Source: CAZGWJ01 sp964529445 (GTDB lineage: Bacteria > Oederibacteriota > Muellerivitia > Muellerivitales > Muellerivitaceae). From it: 64,000 nt of DNA. This document shows, one piece after another, positions 33,711 through 42,280 of this stretch; the first letter of the stretch is position 1, and each line of letters opens with the position of its first letter. The notes beneath the pieces were generated by a model. The model made no database searches. It had not been told where the DNA came from and saw nothing but the letters and a program-made list of their open reading frames with translations. The stretch spans positions 1 through 64,000 of the forward strand of contig CAZGWJ010000002.1 in the NCBI GenBank assembly GCA_964529445.1, given 5' to 3'. Position numbers and translations under genes: made by a program.

Positions 33711-34178
33711 ATGCTTCACGTTGTTCTTCTCGAACCCGAGATCCCTTTCAATTGCGGCAACATCGGGCGCACCTGCCTCGCGGCGGGCGCGCGACTGCAT
33801 CTTGTCGGCCGGTTGGGCTTCCACTTGGACGGGCCCCAGGTGCGCCGTGCCGGGCTCGACTATTGGGAACACGTGGACCCTGTCCGCCACGTCACGTGGG
33901 AGGATTTCCTTACGACCTTGATTCCGGGCGCGAACCTGCATTTCTTCTCGACGAAGGGCGGGCGTGGCCTGTGGGACATCCCCTTCCGGGACGGGGATTA
34001 CCTGGTCTTCGGCCGGGAGACGGCGGGGTTCCCCGCCGAGTTCCATGAAAAATATTGTGATAGGATGGTGGCCATCCCCCAGGTGGAGGGACCGGTCCGG
34101 AGCCTGAACCTTTCCACCGCCGCGGGGATCGTCTTGTACGAAGCCGTCCGGCAGGTCCGGAAAGGGGGTTTTTCGTGA
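33711..34178 (+). CDS. trmL: tRNA (cytidine/uridine-34-2'-O)-methyltransferase TrmL
   Basis: 155-residue SPOUT methyltransferase. Motifs: LLEPEIPFNCGNIGRTCLA at the start, YLVFGRETAGFP, and the trefoil-knot signature IPQVEGPVRSLNLSTAAGI. TrmL (YibK) adds a 2'-O-methyl group to the wobble nucleotide of two leucine tRNAs using SAM. Length is typical. The stop overlaps the next gene's GTG start. Confidence 0.93.
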   Translation: MLHVVLLEPEIPFNCGNIGRTCLAAGARLHLVGRLGFHLDGPQVRRAGLDYWEHVDPVRHVTWEDFLTTLIPGANLHFFSTKGGRGLWDIPFRDGDYLVFGRETAGFPAEFHEKYCDRMVAIPQVEGPVRSLNLSTAAGIVLYEAVRQVRKGGFS

Positions 34179-34489
34179 ACATGTTCCTCAAGCGGGTCGT
34201 CGCCTTCCTCATCGATTCCATCGTCCTGGCCGTGGTCGCCATCCCGACCGGCGGCATCGCATTCGTGATCTACGACGTCCTTCTCCTGGTCCTTTGGAAC
34301 GGACAGACCATCGGGAAGAAGGTGATGGGCCTTCGGGTCACACCTCAGCCGGACTGGGGCAAGGCGATCGTGAGAAGCCTGATGAAGGTCGTCTCCCTGG
34401 CCCCCCTGGGCCTGGGATGCCTCTGGATGCTCTGGGATCCGAAGGGAGAGACCTGGCACGACAAGGTCTCCGACACCCGGGTCCAGTGA
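34175..34489 (+). CDS. RDD family membrane protein
   Basis: 104 residues with the RDD pattern: Arg in LKRVVAFLID, Asp residues, two hydrophobic segments, then the conserved GQTIGKKVMGLRV and WHDKVSDTRV. Function in the membrane is not established; some relatives are linked to ion or compatible-solute transport. The GTG start at 34175 overlaps the trmL stop (GTGA), so the two are coupled. Confidence 0.85.
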   Translation: MNMFLKRVVAFLIDSIVLAVVAIPTGGIAFVIYDVLLLVLWNGQTIGKKVMGLRVTPQPDWGKAIVRSLMKVVSLAPLGLGCLWMLWDPKGETWHDKVSDTRVQ

Positions 34490-34511
34490 ACCGCGGAAGG
34501 AAAGGGAACCC

Positions 34512-35229
34512 ATGGCGCTGAAGGAGGAGATCGAACGCCAGGGCAACTGGCTTTTCCGCTGGAGGAGCTACCTGCCCCTGCTCATCCTGCCTTTGGCCTT
34601 CTGGGCGGCGGCGGACGCGGGGTTTTCCCGCCAGGAGCCGGGGTCCTGGGATGTCGTCTGTTTCGTCGTCTCCTGCCTCGGCCTCGCCGTGCGCGTCCTG
34701 GTTGCGGGTTTCGTGCCGGCGGGCACTTCGGGCCGCAACGTGGCGAAGCAGGAAGCCTCCCGTCTCAATTCCACGGGCATCTATTCCACGATGCGTCACC
34801 CGCTCTATGTCGGTAACTTCCTCATGGCGCTCGGCGTGGTGTTGTTCCTGCGTTCCCCCTGGTTCACCCTGGTCTTCGCCCTGGCGTACGGGTTGTACTA
34901 CGAGCGCATCATGTTCGCGGAGGAGGAGTTCCTTCGTCGCCGGTACCGCGCGGGATACGAGAAATGGGCCGCCCGAACGCCCGCCGTCATCCCGTCTTTC
35001 TCGAGCTTCGCTCCCCTTCTCGCTCCGCACGGTCCTGCGGCGCGAGTATCCGGGCGTGTTCGGACTGGCTTTCGCCTTCACCCTGCTCGCCGCCCTGCGC
35101 CGCCTTGCCTCCTCCGGGGATCTGGCGCTCCACCCGGGCTGGTGGGTCCTTCTGGCCGCATCGGGCCTTTTCTACGTCATCACGAGGGCCCTCAAACACG
35201 CCGGTCGCCTTTCCATCCCGGGGCGCTGA
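34512..35229 (+). pseudogene. Isoprenylcysteine-methyltransferase-like membrane protein, frameshifted
   Basis: The first about 165 codons from ATG 34512 encode an ICMT/PEMT-type membrane protein (RSYLPLLILPLAFW, STGIYSTMRHPLYVGNFLMALG, YEKWAARTPAVIPSF), a family that includes LmtA-like lipid A methyltransferases. At about 35000-35015 the family sequence continues in the +1 frame as LPFSLRTVLRREYPGVFGLA and two more hydrophobic stretches ending at 35229. In the original frame the protein becomes Arg/Pro-rich nonsense up to 35336. So a one-base loss or two-base gain has split the gene, or there is an assembly error. Confidence 0.7.
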
Positions 35230-35350
35230 GATCAACCCGGTCGGGCCGCTTTCCTCCCGACCGTTCCCGATCCTTTTTTCCCACCTGCGTCTTTTTTACC
35301 CAGGTTGAACGTATCGGTGCCCGGAAAACAACGTGATTTCGACACGTTGT

Positions 35351-35367
35351 TTGGCATCCCTCTTGCT
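35351..35367 (+). promoter_or_regulatory. Sigma54 (RpoN)-type promoter
   Basis: TTGGCATCCCTCTTGCT has GG and GC separated by exactly 10 nt, matching TGGCAC-N5-TTGCA with few mismatches. It lies about 63 nt upstream of the first gene of the three-gene group starting at 35430. It implies an enhancer-binding activator, not found in the window. Confidence 0.65.
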
Positions 35368-35429
35368 TGTATAGGAGCGCAAGCGGACGCGGTCGAGAAG
35401 GACGCAACGCCGCTTGAAAAGAGGATGAC

Positions 35430-35684
35430 ATGAAAAACGACAGCGCCTACCACTTGAGACTTTCCGAGTTCCGCCGGTTCTCGGAGATCGTCTTCAACCG
35501 AACGGGCCAGCGTTTCGACATGAAGCGTTACGACGAGGTGCGGCTTTTCATCGCCGACCGCATGCGGATCTTCCGGATGACGGCCTACGAGCAGTACCTG
35601 CAGTATCTCGAGGAAGAGGAGCGGGGGCGGGAGATCGAACTCGCCATCGAGCGTCTTTCCAGGGACCGGGTTGCCGTCGCCTGA
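35430..35684 (+). CDS. Stand-alone CheR N-terminal-like domain protein
   Basis: 84 residues. The sequence FRRFSEIVFNRTGQRFDMKR and the following VRLFIADRM...YEQYLQYLEE follow the helical CheR N-terminal domain (F-x3-I-x3-TG-x8-K-x4-R-x2-R-hx4-h-EYL). The methyltransferase domain is absent. In CheR this domain helps contact the receptor or the methylation region. Downstream of a sigma54-type promoter and related to the protein at 36230-36487 (shared RTG, RF, KR, VR, RM, TA, E, Y). Role unknown. Confidence 0.55.
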   Translation: MKNDSAYHLRLSEFRRFSEIVFNRTGQRFDMKRYDEVRLFIADRMRIFRMTAYEQYLQYLEEEERGREIELAIERLSRDRVAVA

Positions 35685-35711
35685 ACCAATCCTCGTGGCG
35701 CAAGGGGAAAC

Positions 35712-36206
35712 ATGGGTATGATCGGACCACGCACCGAAGGGACGGGAGCCCTCTCCGAACCCGCCGGAGTCGACAGCCGTGGACTGCACGGCCTTTTGAA
35801 CGAGGCCCTGCAGGGTTGGCTGGGCCTGGCGGCCCAGTATTTCTCCGTCCGGGAGGAGGGAGGCGTCGACCTTTCCCTGGAGCTCCTTCTCCGTTTCGAG
35901 GACCCCCAACCCGGCGTCTTGGTCCTGCGCAGCTCTCCGGCCTTCCGCGACGTTCTTCGGGAAGCCGCGGAACGCCGTTCTCCCGGTTCCACTGGGAACC
36001 GCGAGCTCTTCACGGAAGCGGTCGTCCATTTCTACCAGCGGTTCATGTGGGCGGTCCATGAGAGGGACTGCGTCTCCCTGAAGCCTGCCCGTTTCAAGTC
36101 GAGCCGGCCGACCGACTGGCCCCGTCGCGAGCCGGACGCATCCTGCCTTTCCTTCGTCGGCCGTTGCCCGGTGGAGATCCGTCTTTGGACGGGCGGTCTC
36201 TCTTGA
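35712..36206 (+). CDS. Hypothetical protein between two CheR_N-like genes
   Basis: 164 residues, no signal peptide, no membrane segment. The pattern of a long amphipathic helix (LHGLLNEALQGWLGLAAQYF), beta-rich middle (LELLLRFEDPQPGVLVLRSS) and a second helix (NRELFTEAVVHFYQRFMWAV) faintly recalls CheC/CheX/FliY phosphatases, but I cannot confirm it: the catalytic E-x3-N motif is not clear. Its end overlaps nothing; the next gene's ribosome site follows 15-20 nt later. The start ATG 35712 could instead be ATG 35718. Confidence 0.45.
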   Translation: MGMIGPRTEGTGALSEPAGVDSRGLHGLLNEALQGWLGLAAQYFSVREEGGVDLSLELLLRFEDPQPGVLVLRSSPAFRDVLREAAERRSPGSTGNRELFTEAVVHFYQRFMWAVHERDCVSLKPARFKSSRPTDWPRREPDASCLSFVGRCPVEIRLWTGGLS

Positions 36207-36229
36207 TCGGGGAACTGAGAAAGGAAGCC

Positions 36230-36487
36230 GTGGAAGACGGAATCACCGGCGTTCCATCCGCCAAGATGAGTTTCACCGACCTGCGTCGACTGACCGATCT
36301 CTTGGACGAGAGGACGGGCATGCGTTTCGGCCCCAAAAGGTTCGGGGCCGTGCGGACCTGCGTGGTGCAGAGGATGAAGGCCCTCGGCATTACGGCTCTG
36401 GAGGATTACATCAACCACGCCCTTCATCCGGACCATCCCGAGGAGTTCCGGCAGGTCGCCGATTTGATGGTCGCCGACGGCGGGTGA
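36230..36487 (+). CDS. Second stand-alone CheR N-terminal-like domain protein
   Basis: 85 residues from GTG 36230 (AAGGA 6 nt upstream). FTDLRRLTDLLDERTGMRFG and KRFGAVRTCVVQRMKALGIT fit the CheR N-terminal domain even better than the 35430 gene, to which it is clearly related in length and sequence. No methyltransferase domain. It is the last gene before a strong terminator, so the three genes 35430-36487 form one unit. Confidence 0.55.
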   Translation: MEDGITGVPSAKMSFTDLRRLTDLLDERTGMRFGPKRFGAVRTCVVQRMKALGITALEDYINHALHPDHPEEFRQVADLMVADGG

Positions 36488-36511
36488 CCCCTTATCAACC
36501 GCCGCCCGGCA

Positions 36512-36547
36512 GGCCCGGCCCCGGATCGGGGCCGGGCCTTCTTATTT
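36512..36547 (+). terminator. Rho-independent terminator of the three-gene sigma54 unit
   Basis: Perfect 12-bp stem GGCCCGGCCCCG/CGGGGCCGGGCC with loop GAT, followed by TTCTTATTT. Confidence 0.9.
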
Positions 36548-36619
36548 GAGGGGACGTCTTCTGCACTCGTGTTAGAATAACGGTCTTTCGCCGCTCATTC
36601 GCTTCTCCCGGAGTCCCCG

Positions 36620-38062
36620 TTGGACCCAATCCCCGAAGACATTGCCTTCGTCACGCTCCCCAAGGTGCTGGCGGAGTTCCACCACCTGCCGGAGCACGTG
36701 CCGGTTCCCGCGGACCTGGCCCAGGAGGCTCGTGAAAAGGGGTATCCTTTCGCGGCGGGCGTGAAGGCCATGGAAAGGGTGCTGGCGGAGAATCCTTCCG
36801 TTCCAGGCAACTACCTTTTTCGCCTCTTCACGGCCAAGTGGCCGAAATGGAGGGAAGCCGAGGCGATGCTTTCCGCCGGACGTCTGGCGGAGGCCATCCA
36901 TGTCCTGGTGGGCATCCTCGAGACGGATCCGGATTGCCCCCTGACCTGCTTCCAACTGGGATTCTGCTTCCGCGCGACGGGTGAACTCGAGAAGAGCGAA
37001 TCCTTCTACAAGAAGGCCTTGACGCTGGCACCCGACGTGGGTTGGATCCATTCGAACCTTGGCCGAACCTACCAGGCGATGGGCGATACGGAGCGGGCCG
37101 CCGGGGCCTATTGGGCGGCCCTTGAACACCTTCCGAACGACCTGTTCGTCATCGAACAACTCGAGGCATTGGGCGAGATCGTGGCCGTGCCGGATGCCGG
37201 GGACAAGCCCGGCGAACGCTCCTTCATGAAACGCGACGATTACCGGACCCTGATCGAGAAGGAGATGTCCGCGACGACGGACAGCTCCGGGTTTCTTTCG
37301 ATCGGACGCCGCGCCTTGAGGGGCCGCCTCTGGGATCCGGCCGTCGCTTGTTTCGAGAAGGTTCGCGAGAAGGCGGCCTCCCCGCAGGAAACGGACGAGG
37401 CGGAATTGGGATTGGGGATCGCCCATCTGCACGCGGGTCGAGCGGAGGAGGCGGAACGTTGGCTCCTGGGTTTCCTGGACCGTAACCCGGACTCGGCCGT
37501 GGCCCACGTGAACCTCTTCAAGGTCTACCTGAGAACGGAGCACGAGGAACTCGCCTGGGAACAGATCCGGGCGGCGGCTTCACTGGCTCCCGACGACCTG
37601 GATGTCCTCCAGCAGATGTTCCTGTTCTTCGAGAACACCGGACGGGAGGAAGAGGGCCTGGAGGCGCTCCGGGAACTTGCCCAGGAGGAGCCTCGGGCCG
37701 TGGCACCCCTTCTCCTGCAGGCCCAGCATCACGACGCGAAGGGCGATTGGGCCCTGGCCGAGACGCTCCTGAAACAAGCCCTGAAGCGCTCGCCCGAGAG
37801 CGAGTCCGTGCTGGCCTACTATACGGCCGCCTTGGGCCGGCTGGGTCGGGCGAAGGAGGCCGCCGCCCTCTTGGCTCCCTTGAGGCCCCGATTGACCTTT
37901 GTCCTGGCCGTGAACCTCGCAGTGGCCTTGCGGCAATCCGGGAATTCCGCGGAGGCGATGAAGGTCCTTGCGGAATTCAAGGATCGCCCGAACGCTTCCT
38001 CGCTGGACCGCATGAGGGCCGAAGTCTTGATGCTCGAGATCAATAAGGACAAGGCCTCGTGA
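36620..38062 (+). CDS. Tetratricopeptide repeat protein
   Basis: 480 residues of mainly TPR repeats. Examples are CFQLGFCFRATGELEKSESFYKKAL shortened as FQLGFCFRATGELEKS, then LGRTYQAMGDTERAAGAYWA and LGIAHLHAGRAEEAERWLLG, plus further degenerate repeats to about 460. Such scaffolds mediate protein-protein contacts. No signal peptide and no enzyme domain. The start is TTG 36620. It stands between a terminator and uppP, and its partners are unknown. Confidence 0.75.
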   Translation: MDPIPEDIAFVTLPKVLAEFHHLPEHVPVPADLAQEAREKGYPFAAGVKAMERVLAENPSVPGNYLFRLFTAKWPKWREAEAMLSAGRLAEAIHVLVGILETDPDCPLTCFQLGFCFRATGELEKSESFYKKALTLAPDVGWIHSNLGRTYQAMGDTERAAGAYWAALEHLPNDLFVIEQLEALGEIVAVPDAGDKPGERSFMKRDDYRTLIEKEMSATTDSSGFLSIGRRALRGRLWDPAVACFEKVREKAASPQETDEAELGLGIAHLHAGRAEEAERWLLGFLDRNPDSAVAHVNLFKVYLRTEHEELAWEQIRAAASLAPDDLDVLQQMFLFFENTGREEEGLEALRELAQEEPRAVAPLLLQAQHHDAKGDWALAETLLKQALKRSPESESVLAYYTAALGRLGRAKEAAALLAPLRPRLTFVLAVNLAVALRQSGNSAEAMKVLAEFKDRPNASSLDRMRAEVLMLEINKDKAS

Positions 38063-38140
38063 TCCAGCACCAGGACATGAGGGATCAAGGAAATTCGAAA
38101 CGGATCCTTTCTTCGTGCCTTCGGAGTGGGGGGAAATGAC

Positions 38141-38953
38141 ATGCCGTTATTGATGGAAGCGGTCGTGTTGGGCGTTTTGCAGGGCTTAACCGAGTTCTGG
38201 CCCATCTCATCCTCGGCCCACCTGGCCGTTCTGCCCCAGGTCCTTCATTGGGACAGCGCACTCCTCAATTCCCGCGCCTTCGACGTGGCCCTGCATGCGG
38301 GGACCCTCGGGGCCGTGGTCATCTACTTCCTCGACGACATCCGCGACCTGACTCGCTGTTGGCTGAAAAGCGGCGACAACCCGGTCCTGCGGGGTAACCG
38401 TCGGCTTGGACGCAGGGTATGGTTGGCCACGATCCCGGCTGTCCTGGCCGCCCTGTGGTTCGACCGGTTCGCGGAGGAAACGTTCCGTTCCCTTTTCTCC
38501 ATCGCCATTGCCCTTGTGGCGGGGGGTGTCGTCATGGGAGTGCTGGACCTTCTCCGTCGACAACGGGAGGACCTGGACCGCATGACGAATACCCACGCTC
38601 TCCTCGTGGGCGTTTTCCAGGCTTTCGCCCTGATCCCGGGTGTGTCCCGCTCGGGCGCGTCCTTGACCGCCCTGAGGGCCTTCGGTTTCAAGCGTCCCGA
38701 TGCCGCCCGGTTCGCCTTCCTCATGTCCATTCCCATCATCGCGGGGGCGGTCCTCTACGAGGGTAGGGATATCCTGGGGACCCTGTCGGGTAAGGAATGG
38801 CCGGTCCTGGTCGCGGGGGTGGCCTCGTCGTTCCTGTCGGGTTGGCTGACCATCCACGTGTTCATGCGGCTCTTGCGGCGCCACAGCCTCCTGGTCTTCG
38901 CGGTCTATCGCGTCGTGCTGGGGGCGGGAATCGGGGTTTGGTTGTATTTTTAG
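38141..38953 (+). CDS. uppP: Undecaprenyl-diphosphatase UppP (BacA)
   Basis: 270 residues, eight or so membrane helices. Conserved motifs: LQGLTEFWPISSSAHL near the start (catalytic Glu and SSS) and PGVSRSGAS in the second half. UppP removes a phosphate from undecaprenyl pyrophosphate to recycle the lipid carrier for peptidoglycan and LPS; it can give bacitracin tolerance. ATG 38141 has GGGGGGA upstream, better than the GTG at 38126. The usual GH in PISSSGH is AH here. Confidence 0.94.
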   Translation: MPLLMEAVVLGVLQGLTEFWPISSSAHLAVLPQVLHWDSALLNSRAFDVALHAGTLGAVVIYFLDDIRDLTRCWLKSGDNPVLRGNRRLGRRVWLATIPAVLAALWFDRFAEETFRSLFSIAIALVAGGVVMGVLDLLRRQREDLDRMTNTHALLVGVFQAFALIPGVSRSGASLTALRAFGFKRPDAARFAFLMSIPIIAGAVLYEGRDILGTLSGKEWPVLVAGVASSFLSGWLTIHVFMRLLRRHSLLVFAVYRVVLGAGIGVWLYF

Positions 38954-38989
38954 AAGGGATGACAGGTTGAAGGCGGTTGGGGCAACCGT

Positions 38990-39442
38990 TCAGGGACGGG
39001 TCGAAAGATCCGACAGGGCCAGGCGGGTCTTTTTCGCGAAAAGGACGAGGATCCCGGGAACAAGCAGGACGAGGTCCCGCCCGACCGTCCACCAGGTGAC
39101 CGGCTCCGAATCGAGCATCGAGAAGCAACCGCAGGCCATCGCTACGCCCCTCAACAGGTTGATCCCCAGGCCGAAGGTGTAGCCCGCCATCAGGGCGCAA
39201 TACACCAGGGCGGCGCCGCGCCAGCGGAATCCCGAGATGAGCGACAATCCCGTGAAGAATTCCAACCAGGGGATGACCACGGAGGCCAGGGGCACGAGCG
39301 GAGCGGGGAGGATGTGGTAGGCCGCGATGATTTTCGCGAAAGCCACGGCCTCGCCCAGCTTGTCGAGGCTGGCATACACGAAGACGAAACCGCAGAGGAT
39401 GCGCGTGAGGGTCAGGGCCCACGTTTTCCAGGAGTCCCTCAT
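38990..39442 (-). CDS. DoxX/MauE-family membrane protein
   Basis: 150 residues with four hydrophobic helices. RILCGFVFVYASLDKLGEA, PWLEFFTGLSLISG and ACGCFSM are typical of the DoxX/MauE group. MauE-like proteins are linked to disulfide or thiol chemistry at the membrane; the CGC motif and adjacent rhodanese fit that. Its start overlaps the rhodanese gene's end by 4 nt, so the pair forms an operon. Confidence 0.8.
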   Translation of the reverse strand: MRDSWKTWALTLTRILCGFVFVYASLDKLGEAVAFAKIIAAYHILPAPLVPLASVVIPWLEFFTGLSLISGFRWRGAALVYCALMAGYTFGLGINLLRGVAMACGCFSMLDSEPVTWWTVGRDLVLLVPGILVLFAKKTRLALSDLSTRP

Positions 39443-40047
39443 GGCGCGTCTCCCGTCGCGACGGGCAGGCCCGCCTTCTTCCAGGGCAGAAACCCGTCCT
39501 CGAAGAGCTTCACGTCCTTGTACCCCATCTCCCTCAACCGCCGCGCGAGCATCACGGAGTCGTCGCAGTCGCCCCCGGAGCAGTACACGAGGATCTCGGC
39601 TCCGGCCGGGAGGAGGGGCAGGGCCCGGGGCGCGGCCCTCTCGAAGTCGTTCACGTCGAAGGAAAGGGCCCCCCGGATGTGGCCCTCCCGGTAGTCGCGC
39701 TCGGGACGGGCGTCCACGAAAAGCACCTTCCCGTAGCGGGATTTGGCCCCCTCCAGGCTCAACCGAAGCAGGTTGTCCTCCTCGGCCAGGGGACGGGTCA
39801 TGCGGGTCGGGGCTGACGGCTTGAAACCCGGGTAATCGGCCGGGTGGGCGGGAGTGATGTGTTGGAGAAGGGCCTTGGGACGCGGATCCACCTTCAACTC
39901 GATGCCATCGGCGTCATAGAGGTTGAAGAGGATCCCGAAGGCCGCCGCAAAGAAGACCCAATCCACGGCCTCGCGCAGGGTTGAAGTCCATCCCCCGGGG
40001 AGGAGCGCGGCACGGGAAATTTCCGGATCACGAGTCTTCTTGCTCAT
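39439..40047 (-). CDS. Membrane-anchored rhodanese-like sulfurtransferase
   Basis: About 202 residues. One N-terminal membrane helix (AVDWVFFAAAFGILFNLY) is followed by a rhodanese domain (about 95-195): VLFVDARPERDYREGHIRGA and the active-site loop YCSGGDCDDS with the catalytic cysteine. Rhodaneses carry persulfide sulfur. It is translationally coupled to the DoxX/MauE protein, suggesting a joint membrane sulfur or redox function. Starts at 40047 and 40056 are both possible; a GATACAATGG -10-like element lies just upstream. Confidence 0.78.
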   Translation of the reverse strand: MSKKTRDPEISRAALLPGGWTSTLREAVDWVFFAAAFGILFNLYDADGIELKVDPRPKALLQHITPAHPADYPGFKPSAPTRMTRPLAEEDNLLRLSLEGAKSRYGKVLFVDARPERDYREGHIRGALSFDVNDFERAAPRALPLLPAGAEILVYCSGGDCDDSVMLARRLREMGYKDVKLFEDGFLPWKKAGLPVATGDAP

Positions 40048-40188
40048 GGAAGCCATTGTATCGGCCGCGATGCATATTGCAAGCCGGGAGCCTTCCTTCG
40101 TTGCGAGGGTTCCCGTCGTCTCAGGTTCCGGGACTCCGTGATACAATGGCCTTCCGTTCGTTCCCCAAGTCTGTTCCTAGGGATCCTC

Positions 40189-42219
40189 ATGGCGCGCGTA
40201 TCGGTGCAGGAAGGCCGGGGTCTTCTCCTCGGCGACTCCCCCATCCCCCTGGTCAGCGGGACCCTCCATTATTGGCGCCATCCTCCCGCCGATTGGCCGC
40301 GGCTCCTCAAGGCCGTGAAGGGCCTGGGATACCCGATTGTCGAAACCTACATCCCCTGGGGCGTGCACGAGGCAGGGAGGCGTTCCTTCGATTTCGGGGG
40401 ACTGGATCCCTCCCGGAATCTCGAGGCGTTCATTGCCGCCGTGAAGAAGTCGGGGCTGAAACTGATCGTGCGCCCTGGTCCCCACATCAACGCGGAACTC
40501 ACGGATTTCGGCTATCCCCGCCGCATCGTCGCCGACCCGGAAATCATTGCCCGCGAGGCCCACGGCGGTTCGGCCGTCTATGGGGAGGGACCCCGGCCTT
40601 TCGGCCTTCCCAGCTATGCGTCGGAGAAGTTTTACGCGGAGGTCGCGTTTTGGTTCGACGCCCTGGCGCCCATCCTGCGCCGACATCTCCATCCGGAGGG
40701 GCCCATCGTGGCCGTCCAGGTGGACAACGAGACCGGGTATTTCTTCCGGACCGGCGCCTACGCGATGGATTACCACCCTGATTCCATTCGATGGTACCGC
40801 CGGTTCCTGGAAGGAAGATACGGGGACGTGAAGGCGCTCAACGCGACCTACGGCACCGATCACCCCGACTTCTCCTGCGTGGAACCGCCCCGACGATATC
40901 GGGGCAGGGATCTGGCGGATCTGCCGTACTACCTGGATTGGCAGATCTACAAGGAGTGGCAGATCCTCGAATGCCTGAAACGACTGAAAGGGATGTGGAT
41001 CGAGCGGGGCGTGATGGGCGTGCCCTTCACCCAGAACTATTTCGGATCCACCTCGACTCCCTATGACGTGATCGGGACGGAAGAGGACGGGTCGGGGTTG
41101 GATGTGGCGGGACTGGACGACTACTCGCGGCGGGAATCCTACCGGGACCTGGCGTGGAAATGCCTCTACCTCTCCGGATCCTCGCGTCTTCCCTATATTC
41201 CCGAGTTCGGCGCGGGGAGCTGGGCGTTCCCCCCCTGTTCCTTCCACATGGACGAGCGGGACACGGCGTTCACCGCGCCCCTGCTCTTCATGTTCGGTCT
41301 CAAGGCCGTGAACCATTACATGCTGGTCGAGCGCGACCGCTGGATGGGAAGCCCCCTGTCGGCGCGGGGCGAGGCGAGAAAACCGCTCGCGGCAATCCAT
41401 CGGGACCTCAACGCGTTCTTGAAGACCTCCCGCATCCTGGAGGCGGACCTGCAGGCCGACCTCCTGGTGCTGGCCTCCCGCGACGCGGAACGCCTCGGCA
41501 AGGTCCTCGTCTTCGCCGACGATCATCCCTGCCTGCCCTGGCCCGCCGAGGCGGGCCGGGCCGATGCGCCACCCCCCTTCACCGTACCGCCCCACCAGGA
41601 CCACGCCTCCCGGCTGAGGCGTTGGTTCGATTGGGTGCTGGATCGGCGCCTGCCCATGAAAACTTCTGACACGAACCTGCCCGAGGCGAAGTGGCGCGGG
41701 TACAAGGCCGTCGTCTTGCCGACCTACGAACTCATGGGCGCCGAGGCACAGGAGGCCCTGCGATGCTATGTGATGGAGGGAGGATCAGCCCTCCTGGGCC
41801 CCTCGCTTCCCGGCGCGGACGAACGAGGCCGGCCACTTTCGGTGTTTCCGGTTTACCATCTCGGGAAGCCGATGGCCGTCGGGAAAGGCCGAATCCTCGT
41901 GCTCGAGGAATGGGATGAGGCCGCCGCGTTCGATTTCCTGGCCGCCGCGGGCGTGACCCCGATCCTCCCGGATATTCCAACGGGGATTCTCGCAACCCGG
42001 TTCACGGCACCCGGTCGTGTCATTCATTTCCTGGCGAATCCCTCGGACGGGGAGCGCGTCCTTCCGCGATTTGGCCCGAGGGGCGGTGTGGACTGGAACC
42101 CGCTTTGGGGCGCCGGGAAGCCATGGAAGGCGGGGAAGGAATGGACCCTCGCTCCCTGGAGCGTCGCGTGTTTCGAGAGTCCGTCCGAAATGCCCGGATC
42201 GGAGGCAACCGGGGAATGA
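40189..42219 (+). CDS. Beta-galactosidase-like glycoside hydrolase (GH35 type)
   Basis: 676 residues, no signal peptide, so probably cytoplasmic. The barrel contains VSGTLHYWRHPPADWPRLL, VETYIPWGVHE, IVRPGPHINAEL, the acid/base Glu in QVDNETGYF and a candidate nucleophile in IPEFGAGSW. This matches GH35 more than GH42, although a mixed GH42-like trimerisation-type region (VVLPTYELMG) follows. It would release terminal beta-galactose from oligosaccharides. ATG 40189 has AGGGA 6 nt upstream. Confidence 0.8.
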   Translation: MARVSVQEGRGLLLGDSPIPLVSGTLHYWRHPPADWPRLLKAVKGLGYPIVETYIPWGVHEAGRRSFDFGGLDPSRNLEAFIAAVKKSGLKLIVRPGPHINAELTDFGYPRRIVADPEIIAREAHGGSAVYGEGPRPFGLPSYASEKFYAEVAFWFDALAPILRRHLHPEGPIVAVQVDNETGYFFRTGAYAMDYHPDSIRWYRRFLEGRYGDVKALNATYGTDHPDFSCVEPPRRYRGRDLADLPYYLDWQIYKEWQILECLKRLKGMWIERGVMGVPFTQNYFGSTSTPYDVIGTEEDGSGLDVAGLDDYSRRESYRDLAWKCLYLSGSSRLPYIPEFGAGSWAFPPCSFHMDERDTAFTAPLLFMFGLKAVNHYMLVERDRWMGSPLSARGEARKPLAAIHRDLNAFLKTSRILEADLQADLLVLASRDAERLGKVLVFADDHPCLPWPAEAGRADAPPPFTVPPHQDHASRLRRWFDWVLDRRLPMKTSDTNLPEAKWRGYKAVVLPTYELMGAEAQEALRCYVMEGGSALLGPSLPGADERGRPLSVFPVYHLGKPMAVGKGRILVLEEWDEAAAFDFLAAAGVTPILPDIPTGILATRFTAPGRVIHFLANPSDGERVLPRFGPRGGVDWNPLWGAGKPWKAGKEWTLAPWSVACFESPSEMPGSEATGE

Positions 42220-42224
42220 ATTTG

Positions 42225-42270
42225 ACCATGGATACCCTCTTCGCGCCTTCATGTTTTCGTGGTTCAACCG
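42225..42270 (-). repeat. Degraded CACGAAG-type repeat
   Basis: On the minus strand it reads GAACCACGAAAACATGAAGG followed by CGCGAAGAGG, a decayed copy of the repeat seen at 4684-4813 and 26218-26322. It covers the ATG at 42251. Confidence 0.5.
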
Positions 42271-42280
42271 GGGGCTTGTC

